64,000 bases of DNA from Siphonodentalium dalli (lineage: Eukaryota > Mollusca > Scaphopoda > Gadilida > Siphonodentaliidae), in the NCBI GenBank assembly GCA_032622095.1, contig CP136069.1, forward strand, positions 170,242,394 through 170,306,393, given 5' to 3'. The translations under genes and the position numbers were made by a program. This document shows, one piece after another, positions 1 through 12,049 of the stretch (its first letter is position 1; each line of letters begins with the position of its first letter). The notes under the pieces were generated by a model, which was not told the DNA's origin, searched no databases, and worked only from the letters and a program-made list of their open reading frames with translations.

Positions 1-1048
1 ATAATTACCATGTTGTTTCTATCGTGCATACGGCAAATGAGTGCATTTTGATTTCATCCATGGTTCAAATTCATTCATTCATTTGTTCCATATATTCTGT
101 TGAGTATAAAAGTAGATGGTCCCAAAAATGGCCGGATTTAGTCAACAGTGCCCCTTTAACGAATTACATAAATATCACCATACACGTCGTAAACTGATGG
201 AACTGATGCGCATGCTCATTTTATACGTGGCTGGTTTATACCAGTGATATTGGTTTATACTCTAGCACACTACAGCATTCTACGACGAATTGTTTGCAAA
301 AATTTCCCAGAATGAAAATGTACAGTTAGCGCTGTTTTGAAAATTGCGTCTATTGCGACAGTCGTCAGGGAAAATATCGGGAGATGGTTCATTTGTCAAT
401 ATTTACATATACACTCTATATACACATTTCATTAATAAAAAACCTTCATTGTCTGTATTGAGTTGCGTCCGAGATACAGTGATGGTATTCTGATATATTT
501 ATACATCATTATATAATTTGGACTCAATCATCAACTGGGTTTATATATTTAGTATAGGTAATTTATACTGTGCGAGGTTCACTGCGAAGCTGCACTTTGT
601 TCGGCGATGGGAAAGACATCCCCGCGGTATATGGTTATCCAATCAAGTGTATTGACGGCGGTTTGGTCACCCGCTACATAAAACATGATGCACATATCAG
701 TAAACATTTGGTTCATCTCAATCATGAGAAACCGTGGGAAAAGGTCGGCGCGCAAAAAAATACACAACAGATGAAAGGAATAATTCAAAGATTTCATTTA
801 TATCATCAAAAGCCATTCCGCAGAAAGATTGGTCATAATTTGTGGAATTTGATCTCGCGAGTGTTAGCAATTTAGTCGTGAGTTGGTGTCGATTGACAAA
901 TGGCAAATATGATAGATTGGGTGATTCATACCGACGATAAGTGTGTGCATTTTGTAGACGTTATTTCGAAGGTACCTTATACGTTCAGCCGCCACCAAAT
1001 AAATTATCCGGTTTATAAAATAAAGTTAGTTGGTAAATACGAGCGAAG
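1..1048. other. Intron or 5' region of GLIPR2-like gene, no exon found
   Basis: Searched for the expected upstream CAP exon (GEN motif) without success. The open frame at 570-875 has no recognisable domain. Confidence 0.5.
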
Positions 1049-1235
1049 ACCCTGTGCTAATGCATTCTCTTAAATATCCGTGTCAACCATAGATCCCCTC
1101 GCATATATAAGAGAATGCATTGGCCTGACAATTTTTTTAATCATTTTTTCTTATATTCTTTAACAATTTTATAATTTTTTCTTACATTCTTTAACAATTT
1201 TATCATTTTTCCTAACATTCTTTATCATTTTTTAG
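1049..1235. repeat. Single hairpin plus AT-rich tandem repeat
   Basis: One diverged half of the double hairpin (1049-1124) is followed by about three copies of a 33-35-bp unit built on TTTTCTTACATTCTTTAACA. It looks like half of the cassette with an expanded spacer. Confidence 0.7.
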
Positions 1236-1655
1236 ATGACGAGATTGTGCACTGTGCGAGTTTATAATATAGTCTTGTTGTTTTATACCGTACAAGTTTC
1301 GCCCGCAGTGGTATATGTGAGGTGGCTTTCGTTAAGAAAGTAGGGATAGGCCTATCAATTCAAGGAGATTTGGTAATTGCGCGGCGACCGTGCGTGTCGC
1401 TATCCCAAACAGCGCGTTCCGCAAATACATGTACGTAGCCGGTATACCTATATTAAATAAACAACTAGTTTATAAGAATAAAACCAGTTGGTGAATATGA
1501 CCACATATGTGATTATATTATTTCCAGGATATAAGAGCTATTATTCGCATCATGATACACGTATACTAATGGCTTTGGTGTCGATTGGAACTTATCATCG
1601 CCTGTAACCGAGTACCCGTATTTTAACTATTTGCGTGATTACATCTCCCTTTCAG

Positions 1656-1736
1656 GTGCTGACGCTACTAAACAGTGGTATGACGAGATACAGTTTTACA
1701 CATTTGGCGTCGAACAACCATCGTCCACCAAAGCAG
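1656..1736 (+). CDS. GLIPR2: GLIPR2-like internal exon
   Basis: An acceptor (TTTCAG) precedes 1656 and a GTACAT donor follows 1736. The 81-bp exon encodes ADATKQWYDEIQFYTFG and the following PSSTKA, which aligns with the W-Y-x-E-I block of GAPR-1. It begins with two bases of a split codon and ends with one, so it joins exactly to 6911. Confidence 0.85.
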
Positions 1737-4700
1737 GTACATGTAGCTCAAACTGATGTCTAGCAATTTATTGCAATTAGTAAGCCAAGTTGCTTGTTCC
1801 GCTTTGAATGGATCAAGATATGTGAATAAATATACGATATGAATGCACATTCAAATGCCAAGTGGAACATACCATTTATATGCCTTGTAGAGAAGTATAT
1901 TTGAATGATATTTAATCAATATATCGATAAACACACTTAGATATTTGCACATTAATAGTCAATCCTTGAATCCAGAAAATGCTTGTTGACGTCATAACAT
2001 CTGCAGGGTACAAAACAATGGTCCCTTCTTCTGTGGGTGGCCTGAAACAAAATATCGTTTCTTGTTTGTTTATCAATGTATGTCGGCCATGCATACAGAG
2101 CGATTGTATTATTTGTGTGCCGAAAGTTTAAAATAGTTGATACATTTCATGGCATATACTAATTAGACAATCGAGTATATATATTTATTAATTAGATATG
2201 ACATTTTATCCAGAACGCCTGTTATCGAGCTTTGTGAATATCGCTTAAATTTTCCGTTAAACCGAGTAATCTTGTTTTACGACATCAACAATCCCGAGTA
2301 ATTTCATTTTACAACATCACAAATCTGAATAATATGGTTTTATGACATTCCTTAAATGTACAACGCTGCTAAATATGTGTAGATATCGATTTGTATGATG
2401 TCACTCATCTGAAAGTTGTCAGTTACTGAGAGGCGATCTAATTAACAAATAGGATATTAATCCGATTGTTTGATAATATTAGACCTTATATCAGCCCTCG
2501 TTAACCTCATATCAGCATACGACCTTCGGTCTCATGCTGATATATTTACATACTAAGTGTGATTATCACTAAATCCAGCATTCTGATTTGTCGGCACCCA
2601 CGTGGCTAGTTGCAATTATTTCTCGTTGAACGCGCAACAGCTCATAACTGCAGCCTCATAATTACATCGACGCGTCATAGGTTTTGGAAAGACGAACGCG
2701 TAATGTTTTGGGCGCATTTGGACTCGCGCAGGATTGACTTAATAAATCATCGGGTGTCAATATAAAGAGAAATTGTTCCTGTTAATTTTGCCAAGGGTGC
2801 TATTGGATATTTTGGGCTGGTTTTGTCACGATACAATTTTCGATTTAAATACATTTACAAAAGTGGCTTTTTCGCTAAATGTATATAAATATAAGGATTA
2901 ACTGTCATGTGGACTGTTTTATGGAGATGTAACCGTGAGGTAAGTTGTCATAACTTGTATGTAAAACCCTTTCGGTTTTACACAAGTTATGACCACTTAC
3001 CTCACGGTTACATCTCTATAAAAACAGTCCACATGACAGTTAATCCTTATATCAGGTTACCGCGGGATGATATCGGGCCTAATATCAAACAAACCAAGTA
3101 ATATCCTCTAAATATTCTGCACATTATCTCATTTCGTATAGTTCTTAACCCTTTACCCAACAGAACGGCCCTGTGCCAATGCATTCTCTTATATATGCGA
3201 GTCGACCATAGGTCGCCTCGCATATATAAGAGAATGCATTGGCTTAACACATATTAAAGAAAAAATGGTAAAAAGTGTTAAAAAAAAGTTTGTTTTAGGC
3301 CAATGCATTCTCTTATATATGCGAGGCGACCTATGGTCGACTCGCATATATAAGAGAATGCATTGGCACAGGGCATAACTGTAACTATCACAATGTGCTC
3401 AATGAGCCGGTTCCAATGATACCCATATTTCCATGGTTTTATTGAGACAGACCGAAGATAATTTAGGCTGTTAGGGCGTTTCTGGGCGTTCTGTTGGGTA
3501 AAGGGTTAACCTATTTTTGATCCACGTAACGTGGCAGGAGTAAGATAGTGCTGATATGAAATATAATGCTGCTACAACAGTAAAGTTCAATATCTCCACT
3601 AAAGCCACTTAATAATTTGCCCTCCAAATAATATTCGCTTTTGATTTTTTTCCCGGCATCTAATTAGGTCGATAACTATACCTGATATACCTTTCTATAC
3701 AAACATTATGGTCCGAATCGGCATCTCTGGTTTAGACTAGGTTTTATTATAGACCAGGTTTAACTCCAGTTTAAACTAGGTTTAAGTGGGATTTAAACTT
3801 GATTTACTGTAATATTACTAATTGTTTGTGGTGAATTGGCTATATAGTCTTCAGTATAAGCTTCTGTATATATGATTTATACGTACCACACGTCTCGTCT
3901 CGAATGTACCTTTAAATATACTTTGAAAAAACATCAAAGTTAAACCACCCTACCCCAGGTTTTACTAAAACCTAGTTTTGTGGGTTTAATTATTCTGTCG
4001 ATTTTTTTCGCCCAGTATTGATGTTGTTTCTTCACGTGTATGGGAGTGTTTATTTTGAATTGGGGAAGGCGTTTATGCTCGGGCGTTTGTCACTCAATGT
4101 ACATGCAGGAGAGTCTTGGAGGAATTCGGGGAGGCGATGTCGGTACTTATTCTAACAACATATGTGCCAGTGTGATGGATGATTTCTTGCTATATATGTT
4201 TGTCTGCTATTCGCTCGTTCGGATGTCGCTTTGGCGACTGAGAGCATGGAGGGATCGGACTGATCAGTTTGACACGTTAGACACGAACATGACTTTTGAA
4301 AAAGGTCTCTTTCGGTCAATTTGACGCATGGGTTGGTGTCCCGCCCAAATACCCACCAGAGACACCCCAGCCCTCACCGGGAGAGGTAACGGCCACCCTG
4401 AGGGGGAATGGAGTATGGACCATTTTGGAGAACTGTAAAGATTTCGGCCAATTTGATGGTATTGGTGGGTGGCCCGCCCCAAATAACGGATAGAAACACC
4501 CCACCCCAAATAACACATAGCAACACCCCACCCCTCACATCCCGGGGGGGGGGGGGGTGAACATGGGATATGGACCATTTTCGAGACCGGTAAGGGTTTC
4601 GGCCGATTTGACGGCATGTGTGGATGGCCCGCTCAAATGTCCCATAGAAACAGCCAACCCCTCAACCCTGGGGGAACCACCCCAGGAGGTGAAAATGAGG

Positions 4701-7071
4701 TATGGACCATTTTCGAGAATGGTAAGGATTTCGGTCAATTTGACGTCAGGAGTGGGTACCCCGCTCCAACTACCCCCTAGAAGCACCCTCATCCGGATGG
4801 TACCACCCCGAGGGGGTGAAATGGGGTTTTAACCATTTTCGATAACGGTGGGTGGCACACCCCAAATGCCCCCCCCCACTAGAAACACCACAACCCGCAC
4901 CCCGGGGTCTATACCCGATTTTCGCCCGCTCGGGTAGAACCACCCGCGGTGAGGGTGGGGGTGTTTCTATGGACTATATTTGAGGGCGGGCCGCCCACCA
5001 ATGCCGTCATATTGGCCGAAATCCTTACCGTTCTCGATAACGGTCCATACCCCATTCCGACACCCGGGTGAGGGTGGGGTGTTTCTATGGGGTATTTGGG
5101 GCGGGCCACATACACATGCCGTGATATTGACCGACAGAGGTATGTGTTTTTTTGCGAATAAGGAATAAAATGCTCCATACCCCATTTTCACCCATTAGGG
5201 TGGTACCCTCCAGGGATGAGGGTAGGGTTATTCTAGGGGATATTTGGAGCGGGCCACACACACCTGTCGTCAAACTGGCCGAAATCCTTATCGTTCTCGA
5301 ACATGGTCCGGATGTGAGGGATGGTGTGTTTATGGGGGTTATTTGCGGTACCCTTCCCCGGGGGTGAGGGCTGGGGTGTTTCTATTCGGTATTTGGGCGT
5401 ACCCCATTTCCACCTCCTCGGGTGGAACCCCCACCCCCGGATGAGGGGTGGGTGGTGGGGGGTTCTATGGTGTATTTTGATCAGGCCACCCACTCCTGCT
5501 GGCAAATTAATTAGCCTAAATCCTTACCGTTCTCGAAAATGGTCCATACATCAGTTCTCCCGGAGTTAGGGGTGATGTTTCTATCGGGTATTTTGGGCTG
5601 GCCACCCATTCATGCCGTCAAATTCGCCGAAATCCTTCCCGTTCTCTAAAATGGTCCATACCCCATTTCACCCGTCCGGGTGGTACCCCGGGGGAGGGAT
5701 TGTGGTGTTTATATGGGGTATGTGTGGCGGGCCCCACCCATGCCCTCAAGAGATATTTTTGAGTTCCGAAAGTCATGTTCGTCCATGATATTATATAATA
5801 TCTAACCGTTATACAACAGACCGTCCATTCGTCGTGATTTCTCAAAGCCCACGGGTTATTCGCCTGATTAGAAGATTAGATGGCGACAACAAGTCGCGTG
5901 ACCGGACAATGCATTGACAAGTAACGATAATAAACAGACAGACCACGCCTCCTATCCTTGCAATTGGACAAGTGTGGTCCACAGGTGACGCAATCGACCA
6001 AATCTATGTCGTCCCAGCGGTGGAGCAAAACTAAAACCCAGTTTAAACTGGTAGTTTAAACTAGGTATAAACTGGAGATGCCGATTCGGACCTATATGTT
6101 CCAGAAAGACGCGTTGAAGTATATTAAAAACAATCCACGCCGAATACAACGTTTGGGCCCCAACACTTTTTACATTGTGTAGGTTCTGAAATAGAAAATG
6201 GAATAATGCGCGACTATCCATAAAACGTATATATTAGGTTATCTTAACTGGAAACCATTTTAACTCCACGCACTGTGTTATCTTCATGAAAGTTATATAA
6301 TTCCATAAAAGTTATATAATATCATAAATGTTATATAATACCATAAATTATATGATATCATAAAAGGTGCATAGCGACGACGGCTATATATTTCCCTATA
6401 GTCTACAGGTGCAATGTTTACGCTACCGCTGACTTACTTAATGTTACCGATATGGATGTGACAACACCAATAAAATTTGGGAAATTTATAACTTATCTAT
6501 AAATGCGTGTACGTTTAATTCAGGTACGATATATAAACTCCGGATATCAATATACATTAGGACGTGGGGCTTTCTTGCTTATTTTATTTCAACTTTCTGA
6601 CTGATTCTGAAACTGCCTATACAGCAGGTTGCTCTGCCTATCATAAAAACATGGTACCTCTTGTTGTGGACTCAAGTGTCACGTGGACATCCCCCTTTAC
6701 TCACATATGTAGGTCATACAAAGGTACATGTATGTTTTGATATCCCTCTTACCAAATTATGTACATATATAATTTTGGGGAATCGGGCGAGCCATGTCCG
6801 ACGTAAAGATAAATACCGCGTCTGTTAAGTTATACTAGAATATTTCGAAAGTATTGTTTACTCGCAAATGTTTAATGCCGATCAGATGATTTTCAGTGTG
6901 CGTTTTTCAGGTCACTTCACGCAGGCCCTGTGGAAGGGAAGTAAGAGAATCGGAGTCGGAAAAGCGGTCTGCGATAACGGCAAAGTGATAGTGGTCGCCA
7001 ACTACAAACCTGCTGGAAACGTTAGGGGCCAGTACAAACAAAATGTGCTTGCACCGAAAAACAAGAAGTGA
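1656..7071 (+). CDS. GLIPR2: GAPR-1/GLIPR2-like CAP-domain protein, 3' part (two exons)
   Basis: Two exons, 1656-1736 and 6911-7071, join in phase to give about 80 residues from the C-terminal half of a CAP domain. The product contains WYDEI, then GHFTQALWKGSKRIGVGKA, then VVANYKPAGNVRGQY and NVLAPK, and ends with stop TGA at 7069-7071. The HFTQ-x-W signature and the Y-x-P-x-GN block are the conserved CAP motifs, and the NVLPPK-like end is typical of GAPR-1 (GLIPR2), a small non-secreted CAP protein on Golgi membranes in vertebrates. No glycosylated extension or Cys-rich tail follows. Upstream exons, carrying the HxxxE and GEN parts of the family, were searched for in 1-1655 and not found, so they probably lie before the window. 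The 5.2-kb intron holds two inserted elements (3149-3505 and 3710-6092). Family assignment is confident; orthology is inferred. Confidence 0.9.
2889..3052. repeat. 164-bp near-perfect palindrome
   Basis: Arms run from ATATAAGGATTAACTGTCAT to the 5-nt loop CTTTC at about 2969-2973 and back, with only a few mismatches. Typical foldback MITE; no ORF. Confidence 0.85.
3149..3505. mobile_element. piggyBac-like MITE, copy 1
   Basis: Bounded by TTAA on both sides (3145-3148, 3506-3509) with terminal inverted repeat CCCTTTACCCAACA. TTAA targets and CCC-starting ends are piggyBac-type. It encloses the double-hairpin cassette at 3169-3373 and has no coding capacity. Confidence 0.85.
3169..3373. repeat. 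Double-hairpin cassette (in MITE copy 1)
   Basis: Two near-perfect hairpins of about 70 nt, each made from TGCATTCTCTTATATATGCG and its complement around a CGACC-ATAG-GTCG core, sit in opposite orientation around an AT-rich spacer. Outer ends are CCCTGTGCC/GGCACAGGG. Confidence 0.85.
3710..6092. mobile_element. 2.4-kb TIR element with internal head-to-head satellite
   Basis: A perfect 18-bp terminal inverted repeat, GGTCCGAATCGGCATCTC, is followed at each end by several GTTTAAAC-type motifs. The interior is mainly the degenerate satellite at 4300-5760. No transposase was seen. It lies in the GLIPR2-like intron. The ends are related to those at 37747-41040. Confidence 0.75.
4300..5760. repeat. 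G/C-rich degenerate satellite, orientation switches near 4880
   Basis: A unit of about 120-150 bp containing GGACCATTTTCGAGA, a TTTCGGCCAATTTGACG-like box, GGCCCGCCC and AACACCCCACCCCTCA. About four units read in one direction to about 4850; from about 4915 the units are reverse-complemented (GCCGAAATCCTTACCGTTCTC), about seven of them. Open frames here are products of base composition. Confidence 0.8.
6286..6366. repeat. 19-20-bp tandem repeat, about four copies
   Basis: Unit CATAAAAGTTATATAATAT with variants, just outside the 3710-6092 element. Confidence 0.8.
6911..7071 (+). CDS. GLIPR2: GLIPR2-like terminal exon
   Basis: The acceptor TTTTTCAG ends at 6910. The 161-bp exon encodes the CAP signature GHFTQALW, the conserved VGKAV strand and the NVLAPKNKK C-terminus before TGA. 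The Gly codon at the junction is split G|GT, matching the phase of the 1736 donor. Confidence 0.93.
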
Positions 7072-8458
7072 TGTGTGAACTTGCTGTATCGTGTTCACCT
7101 GAAGACGACATAAAGCAGACTTAGATCGAGAACCCCTAACTTCAAACGTTAGTCACTATGAGCTTCATACAGTCACCTGATTTATTCCGTCGCCAGACGT
7201 TTCCGTATATATGGATAAATAGACACCTTTAGCATTTTGAACAACAGATAATTTTTACGAATAGCTATTTGTTTTCGTATTTTTTTCGGACGGTCCAAAA
7301 TCCTTTCGCAGAATTGACAACTACGAGTCTGTTTGTGAGACAATCGTGCTTGCTACTCGCAGTAAGGGGATTACGGGACCTCGTGTCGTGATTATTTTGT
7401 GCTGTTATCAGTCATTAGCTTAGCGTTTTGTGTTTCGCAAGCGTCTCGTATTTCACGACGACGAATTATTTTGATATCCACTAATAGATAACAATTATGG
7501 CCATAAAAAGGCGATTATTATCTGTTGTCGTCCATAATGCGAATGGTATCTAATATTGTCCGTCTGTGTCGATATACGAGAATGAAAAGCGATCACGTGG
7601 CAGATGCATATAATCGTCTGATATTTTGAAAGTGACAGGCCTGACGTTTAAAGTTAGACGTTATCGATTATCATTAATTCTATTATCTGTGTTGGGAATA
7701 TATGATACAAAAACGACGTCTTTCTAATTCACTGCTCATTTAGATCAAAGTTTGAAAAGTGCACACCTTAGTTAATGAATAACGGTACACATATACACGA
7801 TGCAATCGCCATGCATGTGGAGATCGGAAACTTTCGTCGTTTAACAAAATAAATTGTTAAAATGTGTACTAATAAGACAATGTTTGTATACTGAACGTTT
7901 TGAAACCTACTGTCTTTCACACAAAGTACATAATTCAATTGTAATATCAGGATCTTGTCAAACCGATTTAAAGGTAGTCGGCAATTCCAATCTCGAAATG
8001 AATGGTAAAGACACCAATTTGGTATTGTATATTCCTAGCCCTAATTACGGATATCGTCAGCGATTTAAAATGGGATCAACGCATGAATTCAGTGTATGCT
8101 CAATTTGAAATTCCGCACTCAATAACCATAATGTATAACCAAAGATGTTTTCCTCTTTTGTCATTGTCTTACATTTATCTATACTCGACCATTCACATGA
8201 CATAACCAAAGATAGCACGAAGGTGGTTGTCTCATGAACGGTATCGGTTAAGAACTGATCACATCGGATAAATACAAGTAAGTATGTGTACGTGTTTTGG
8301 TACTATACTGTAATTCGAGGGGGTGTTATTATACTGTCGGTACAGTGGACGACAACACCTGGTCACCAGAAAACTATTTTGAAATAATAACAGGCCATGC
8401 GGAGTTAAACATTTATGCATCACCGGTGATAAATGAAGCTATTACATAGCCCATATAT
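7072..8458. other. Intergenic, nothing recognised
   Basis: 3' flank of the GLIPR2-like gene. No open frame with recognisable protein similarity and no repeat structure were seen. Confidence 0.6.
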
Positions 8459-8514
8459 CCGCACTCTTATAACAGATGTGTAGAAACGATTACACATAAA
8501 ATGCGTAAACCCGA

Positions 8515-9016
8515 TTAAAGGGACGTGAGGCCTTAGTTGTCGAAAATATTCATATTTGTTCCAATCACCGTAAACAGAAAAACATTAAAACGCATACAGT
8601 TTCGTTCATATATACCATGACCATCGCGTAAACAGCATGTTATCATAAAGATTTACTATATTTTACCTAAGCAAGAGCCTGATTGTGTTACAGAAGACAA
8701 CACAATTCTGCTGGCTAATCACACACAAATGGCAGAAACGCTCTTTATTCGTTCCATATCAGGAATTCACCCACAAAGAACGCTCTTTATGTTTACCATC
8801 ATAATATAAACAAACACCAGAAAAGTAACTTTTTATGCTTTTGTTTACATAACAATGGTCAAAAATATGACAATAACATACTGTTTATGCGATATTTCTT
8901 ATTTGTATACGGACAAAGTCTGTCTACATTTTGTTGTTCTTTCTGTTTGTGGCGGTTTTTGACGGGTGGAAATATTTTCACAGGATACCCACCGCCAAGG
9001 CCAACCGTACCTTTAA
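8515..9016 (+). mobile_element. 502-bp TTAA-bounded element, copy A
   Basis: Ends TTAAAGGGACGTGAGGCC and GGCCAACCGTACCTTTAA form an imperfect inverted repeat, with TTAA at each end. No coding frame. More than 98 percent identical by eye to 32669-33170, which is inverted. Confidence 0.8.
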
Positions 9017-9179
9017 TACACACATCAATGTGTAGCTTTACAGTTAACTATATGGACCAATAGCCGTTCTAGACATATCGTGCATATTTTGTTACCCACA
9101 AGTGTGTAAGAACGTAGAGCATGCGCATTGTGGTACTTTAAGTTTCATATCGTCTTCTGCATGACGGCCATATTGTTTG

Positions 9180-9545
9180 AGAATTTTTTTTTTTCGGAAT
9201 ACAATCTACAGAGATCGTAAACACGGATTGTAAGTTCAGAATTCCGACTTGTGGGTATAGTATTGATGATATATGTGGATTTATTTGTTAAAACTTTCAT
9301 GGCGATTACTGCCCTTAGACTCTTATGACTGTTGTAATAATACTAATATGCAACCACGCCACGACTCTGGTCTGTTCATTTAAAACAAAAAACTCACACA
9401 TTACAGAGCAAATACTACATACCATTGTACGCCATGAAAGTTTTAACATATACATATCCATATATAATTAATAATTTACCCACAGGTTGGAATACTGAAC
9501 TCACATTTCTTGTCTACGATCTTTTTGTGTAATACTCTACACAAA
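9180..9545. repeat. Foldback repeat
   Basis: Arms of about 110 bp (9200-9312 and 9428-9545) are imperfect reverse complements, best matched at GTTAAAACTTTCATGGCG and CGCCATGAAAGTTTTAAC. Confidence 0.65.
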
Positions 9546-9803
9546 ATGTCTAAGGGATATATGTTGACTGTATATGCACACAACTGTGTATAAATGTGTA
9601 GAAATTTACCCATTGTGTAAAAATTGTCACACAATGTGCGCACGTATATGAAACTACACATATACTGCACAAATATGTTTAAGATAAAAAATGATTGTGT
9701 AGCTGTGTGTTTACACACTTTGTGTATTGTGTACAAAACCTATACATTAGTCATAAGAGTGCGGCGTGATTTTACCCTGAAACACCGACGCCTAGCAGTT
9801 TAA

Positions 9804-10195
9804 CCCTTTACCCAACAAACCGGCCAAAACCGGCCAAATAAAGCTTCAACAGCCTAAAATATCTTCGGTCTGTCTCAATAGAACCATACAAATATGGATA
9901 TCATTGGAACCGGCTCCTTGACCACATTGTGATCGTTACAGTTATGCCCTGTGCCAATGCATTCTCTTATATATGCGAGTCGACCATAGGTCGCCTCGCA
10001 TATATAAGAGAATGCATTGGCCTAAAAAAAATCTTTTTTTAACACTTTTTACCATTTTTTCTTACATTCTTTAACAATTTTATAATTTTTAATGTGTTAA
10101 GCCAATGCATTCTCTTATATATGCGAGGCGACCTATGGTCGACTCGCATATATAAGAGAATGCATTGGCACAGGGCCGTTCTGTTGGGTAAAGGG
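9804..10195. mobile_element. piggyBac-like MITE, copy 2 (opposite orientation)
   Basis: Ends CCCTTTACCCAACA...TGTTGGGTAAAGGG, flanked by TTAA at 9800-9803 and TTAT on the right. It contains the CGGCCAAAACCGGCC subterminal region at the left, so it is inverted relative to the copies at 3149 and 12715. The double hairpin is at 9947-10175. Confidence 0.85.
9947..10175. repeat. Double-hairpin cassette (in MITE copy 2)
   Basis: Same structure as 3169-3373, with an AT-rich spacer containing TTCTTACATTCTTTAAC. Confidence 0.85.
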
Positions 10196-10197
10196 TT

Positions 10198-11585
10198 ATA
10201 AACAAACTTTGCTACTCGCTAAATTATGATGCTCTTCGTTTGACTGTTCGAAGTCCGTAACTGTTTCCGGGGCAAATTTGGCATGGAAATAGAGCTTATC
10301 GTTCCACTGATACGAGAGATCTCGTGTTTGCGAGAAAAAAATTTCTACTCACCGTTCTGACTTCTTTTTTCTTTCTCCGCCTCGAATTGAAGTACTACGA
10401 AAGTGCATACAAATATTTACTTCTGTTCGTCGACAGTGCTGATGTGAAATAACAAAGACAATCCCCATTGTCACACCTTTATCACGCTTATCGTGCAAAC
10501 AAACTACTATAACTATACTATGCCTCTATGAATATTGCATCCATTGGACTGGCAGAATAGCCGATCATTTTGCATTTTGCATTAGTGAAGCACCGAAAAG
10601 TCATATCTTTTGGGACATACATATAACGCAATTGTGAAAGCCAAAATAACATTTGGTACATTGGGGGGTGGGGGGGGGGGGATCTTGAACAAATTAGCAG
10701 ACTCAGGGTCAAAAGTATTTCCCCCTCATATTTTTTTTAAGAAACACCCCCAAAATGTGTAAATCAATGAAATAAATTTATACCAGATTGTTTCGTTTCA
10801 TCACACCCAATTTTAGCATATTCTAATATTTTAATACAACCACAAACAGTGGAATGGCAATTATAAGATATCAAGAAAGATCATACATAGTAAAACAATA
10901 AAGGGTACGTACACCAACCATTTCTCTACTAAATAACTTATCGCACTCAGTTATAAAGTACATGTATATATCGGAATGGTATATTATTCATCTGGAGTTG
11001 TCTTCGGGAACGACAAGAAGACGATATACATGCAAGTGCAGAAGGAGTCCTATTAATTGGAGGGAAATGTTCAGATAAAATGTTCAACACACGACCCATG
11101 TTGAAGTTATTATCTGAACATTTCCTAACGGATAACTACTCAGCAACGAGTATTTAGTATATAAAGGGTTATTTTTTCACAAGTGGCTGCCTCCTATTGT
11201 ATTGCACAGATTTATATAATTAAACTGGTACATGTGCATGGATATTATTGAAGTCCGCGTCATAACTTTGGGTGGAATTCTGACGAAATGTGTCTCTGAG
11301 CAGTACATCTATAGGTCTACCACCTAGAAAATGACTTTAGTAACCAGTAGCTAATGGAGGATAAGACGGAAAGGTGGTAAATATGTTATGATTTGTATAT
11401 TGTTGACATGCATGTGTCACATTTTGTTATTCATTCCGAATTGGTTTAGGTGTAGCCCTATAAAACTGTCCAATGAATAGTAGAGTGACTGAGAAAGTAT
11501 GAGAAATGTATCGCCTCGAGTACAATAATAGTCTCCGAAAGTGAAATAAAGGTTTAACAATAGCATTACAAGTGCCTCTGTAATA
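10198..11585. other. Intergenic, little structure
   Basis: G12 at 10670-10681 and a small inverted pair (GGAAATGTTCAGATAA near 11066 with TTATCTGAACATTTCC near 11111). Otherwise nothing recognised. Confidence 0.55.
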
Positions 11586-12049
11586 ACATATGTGACCCGA
11601 CATATCAAATCCAGTCGTAAGTCGGGATTTTTTGTACCCTGTGCCAATGCATTCTCTTATATATATGCGAGTTAACCATAGGTCGCCTCGCATATATAAG
11701 ACAATGCATTGGCCTAACAATTTTAATAATTTTTTCTTGTAATTCTTTAACAATTTTATAATTTCACCCATACAGAGCCCCAGACAAACATGAGCAGACG
11801 ACACTCTTCTATATGCTTCTATATATGTGTGGGGCTCCCTGCAGGGTAATGGATGTTTTTTATTTTATGTCCTAAAAATTGTAAGAAACATTTATTTTTA
11901 AAAAAATGATAAAAAATTGTTAGGCCAATGCATTCTCTTATATATTCGAGGCGACCTACGGTCGACTCGCATATATAAGAGAATGCATTGGCACAGGGTA
12001 AAAAAAATCCCGACTTACGACTGGATTTGATATGGCGGGTCACATATGT
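11586..12049. mobile_element. Inverted-repeat element carrying the same double hairpin
   Basis: Ends are ACATATGTGACCCG and CGGGTCACATATGT, with the inverted repeat continuing through CAAATCCAGTCGTAAGTCGG, about 50 bp per arm. These ends are unrelated to the piggyBac-like MITEs, yet the interior (11637-11998) is the same cassette bounded by CCCTGTGCC and GGCACAGGG. No convincing target duplication. Confidence 0.75.
11637..11998. repeat. Double-hairpin cassette in a different host element
   Basis: Ends CCCTGTGCC and GGCACAGGG as in the MITE copies, flanked here by TA on both sides, with a longer and different spacer of about 220 bp. Confidence 0.8.

Larger units (their letters stand above)
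8459..9764. mobile_element. Possible outer inverted-repeat element
   Basis: A 12-bp perfect inverted repeat (CCGCACTCTTAT at 8459, ATAAGAGTGCGG at 9753), extended weakly inwards, encloses the 502-bp element and a foldback. Short TIR and no clear target duplication. Confidence 0.4.

Noticed and set aside
361-400. REN-IGRW peptide as a candidate CAP GEN motif
   Set aside because: Residues around it do not follow the family and no splice sites frame it.
570-875. 101-codon open frame at the left edge
   Set aside because: No recognisable domain, no fit to the missing CAP exon, and an overlapping antisense frame of similar quality.
4264-5505. Many overlapping open frames of 60-117 codons on both strands
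   Set aside because: They follow the GC-rich satellite and read the same units in different frames; composition artefacts.
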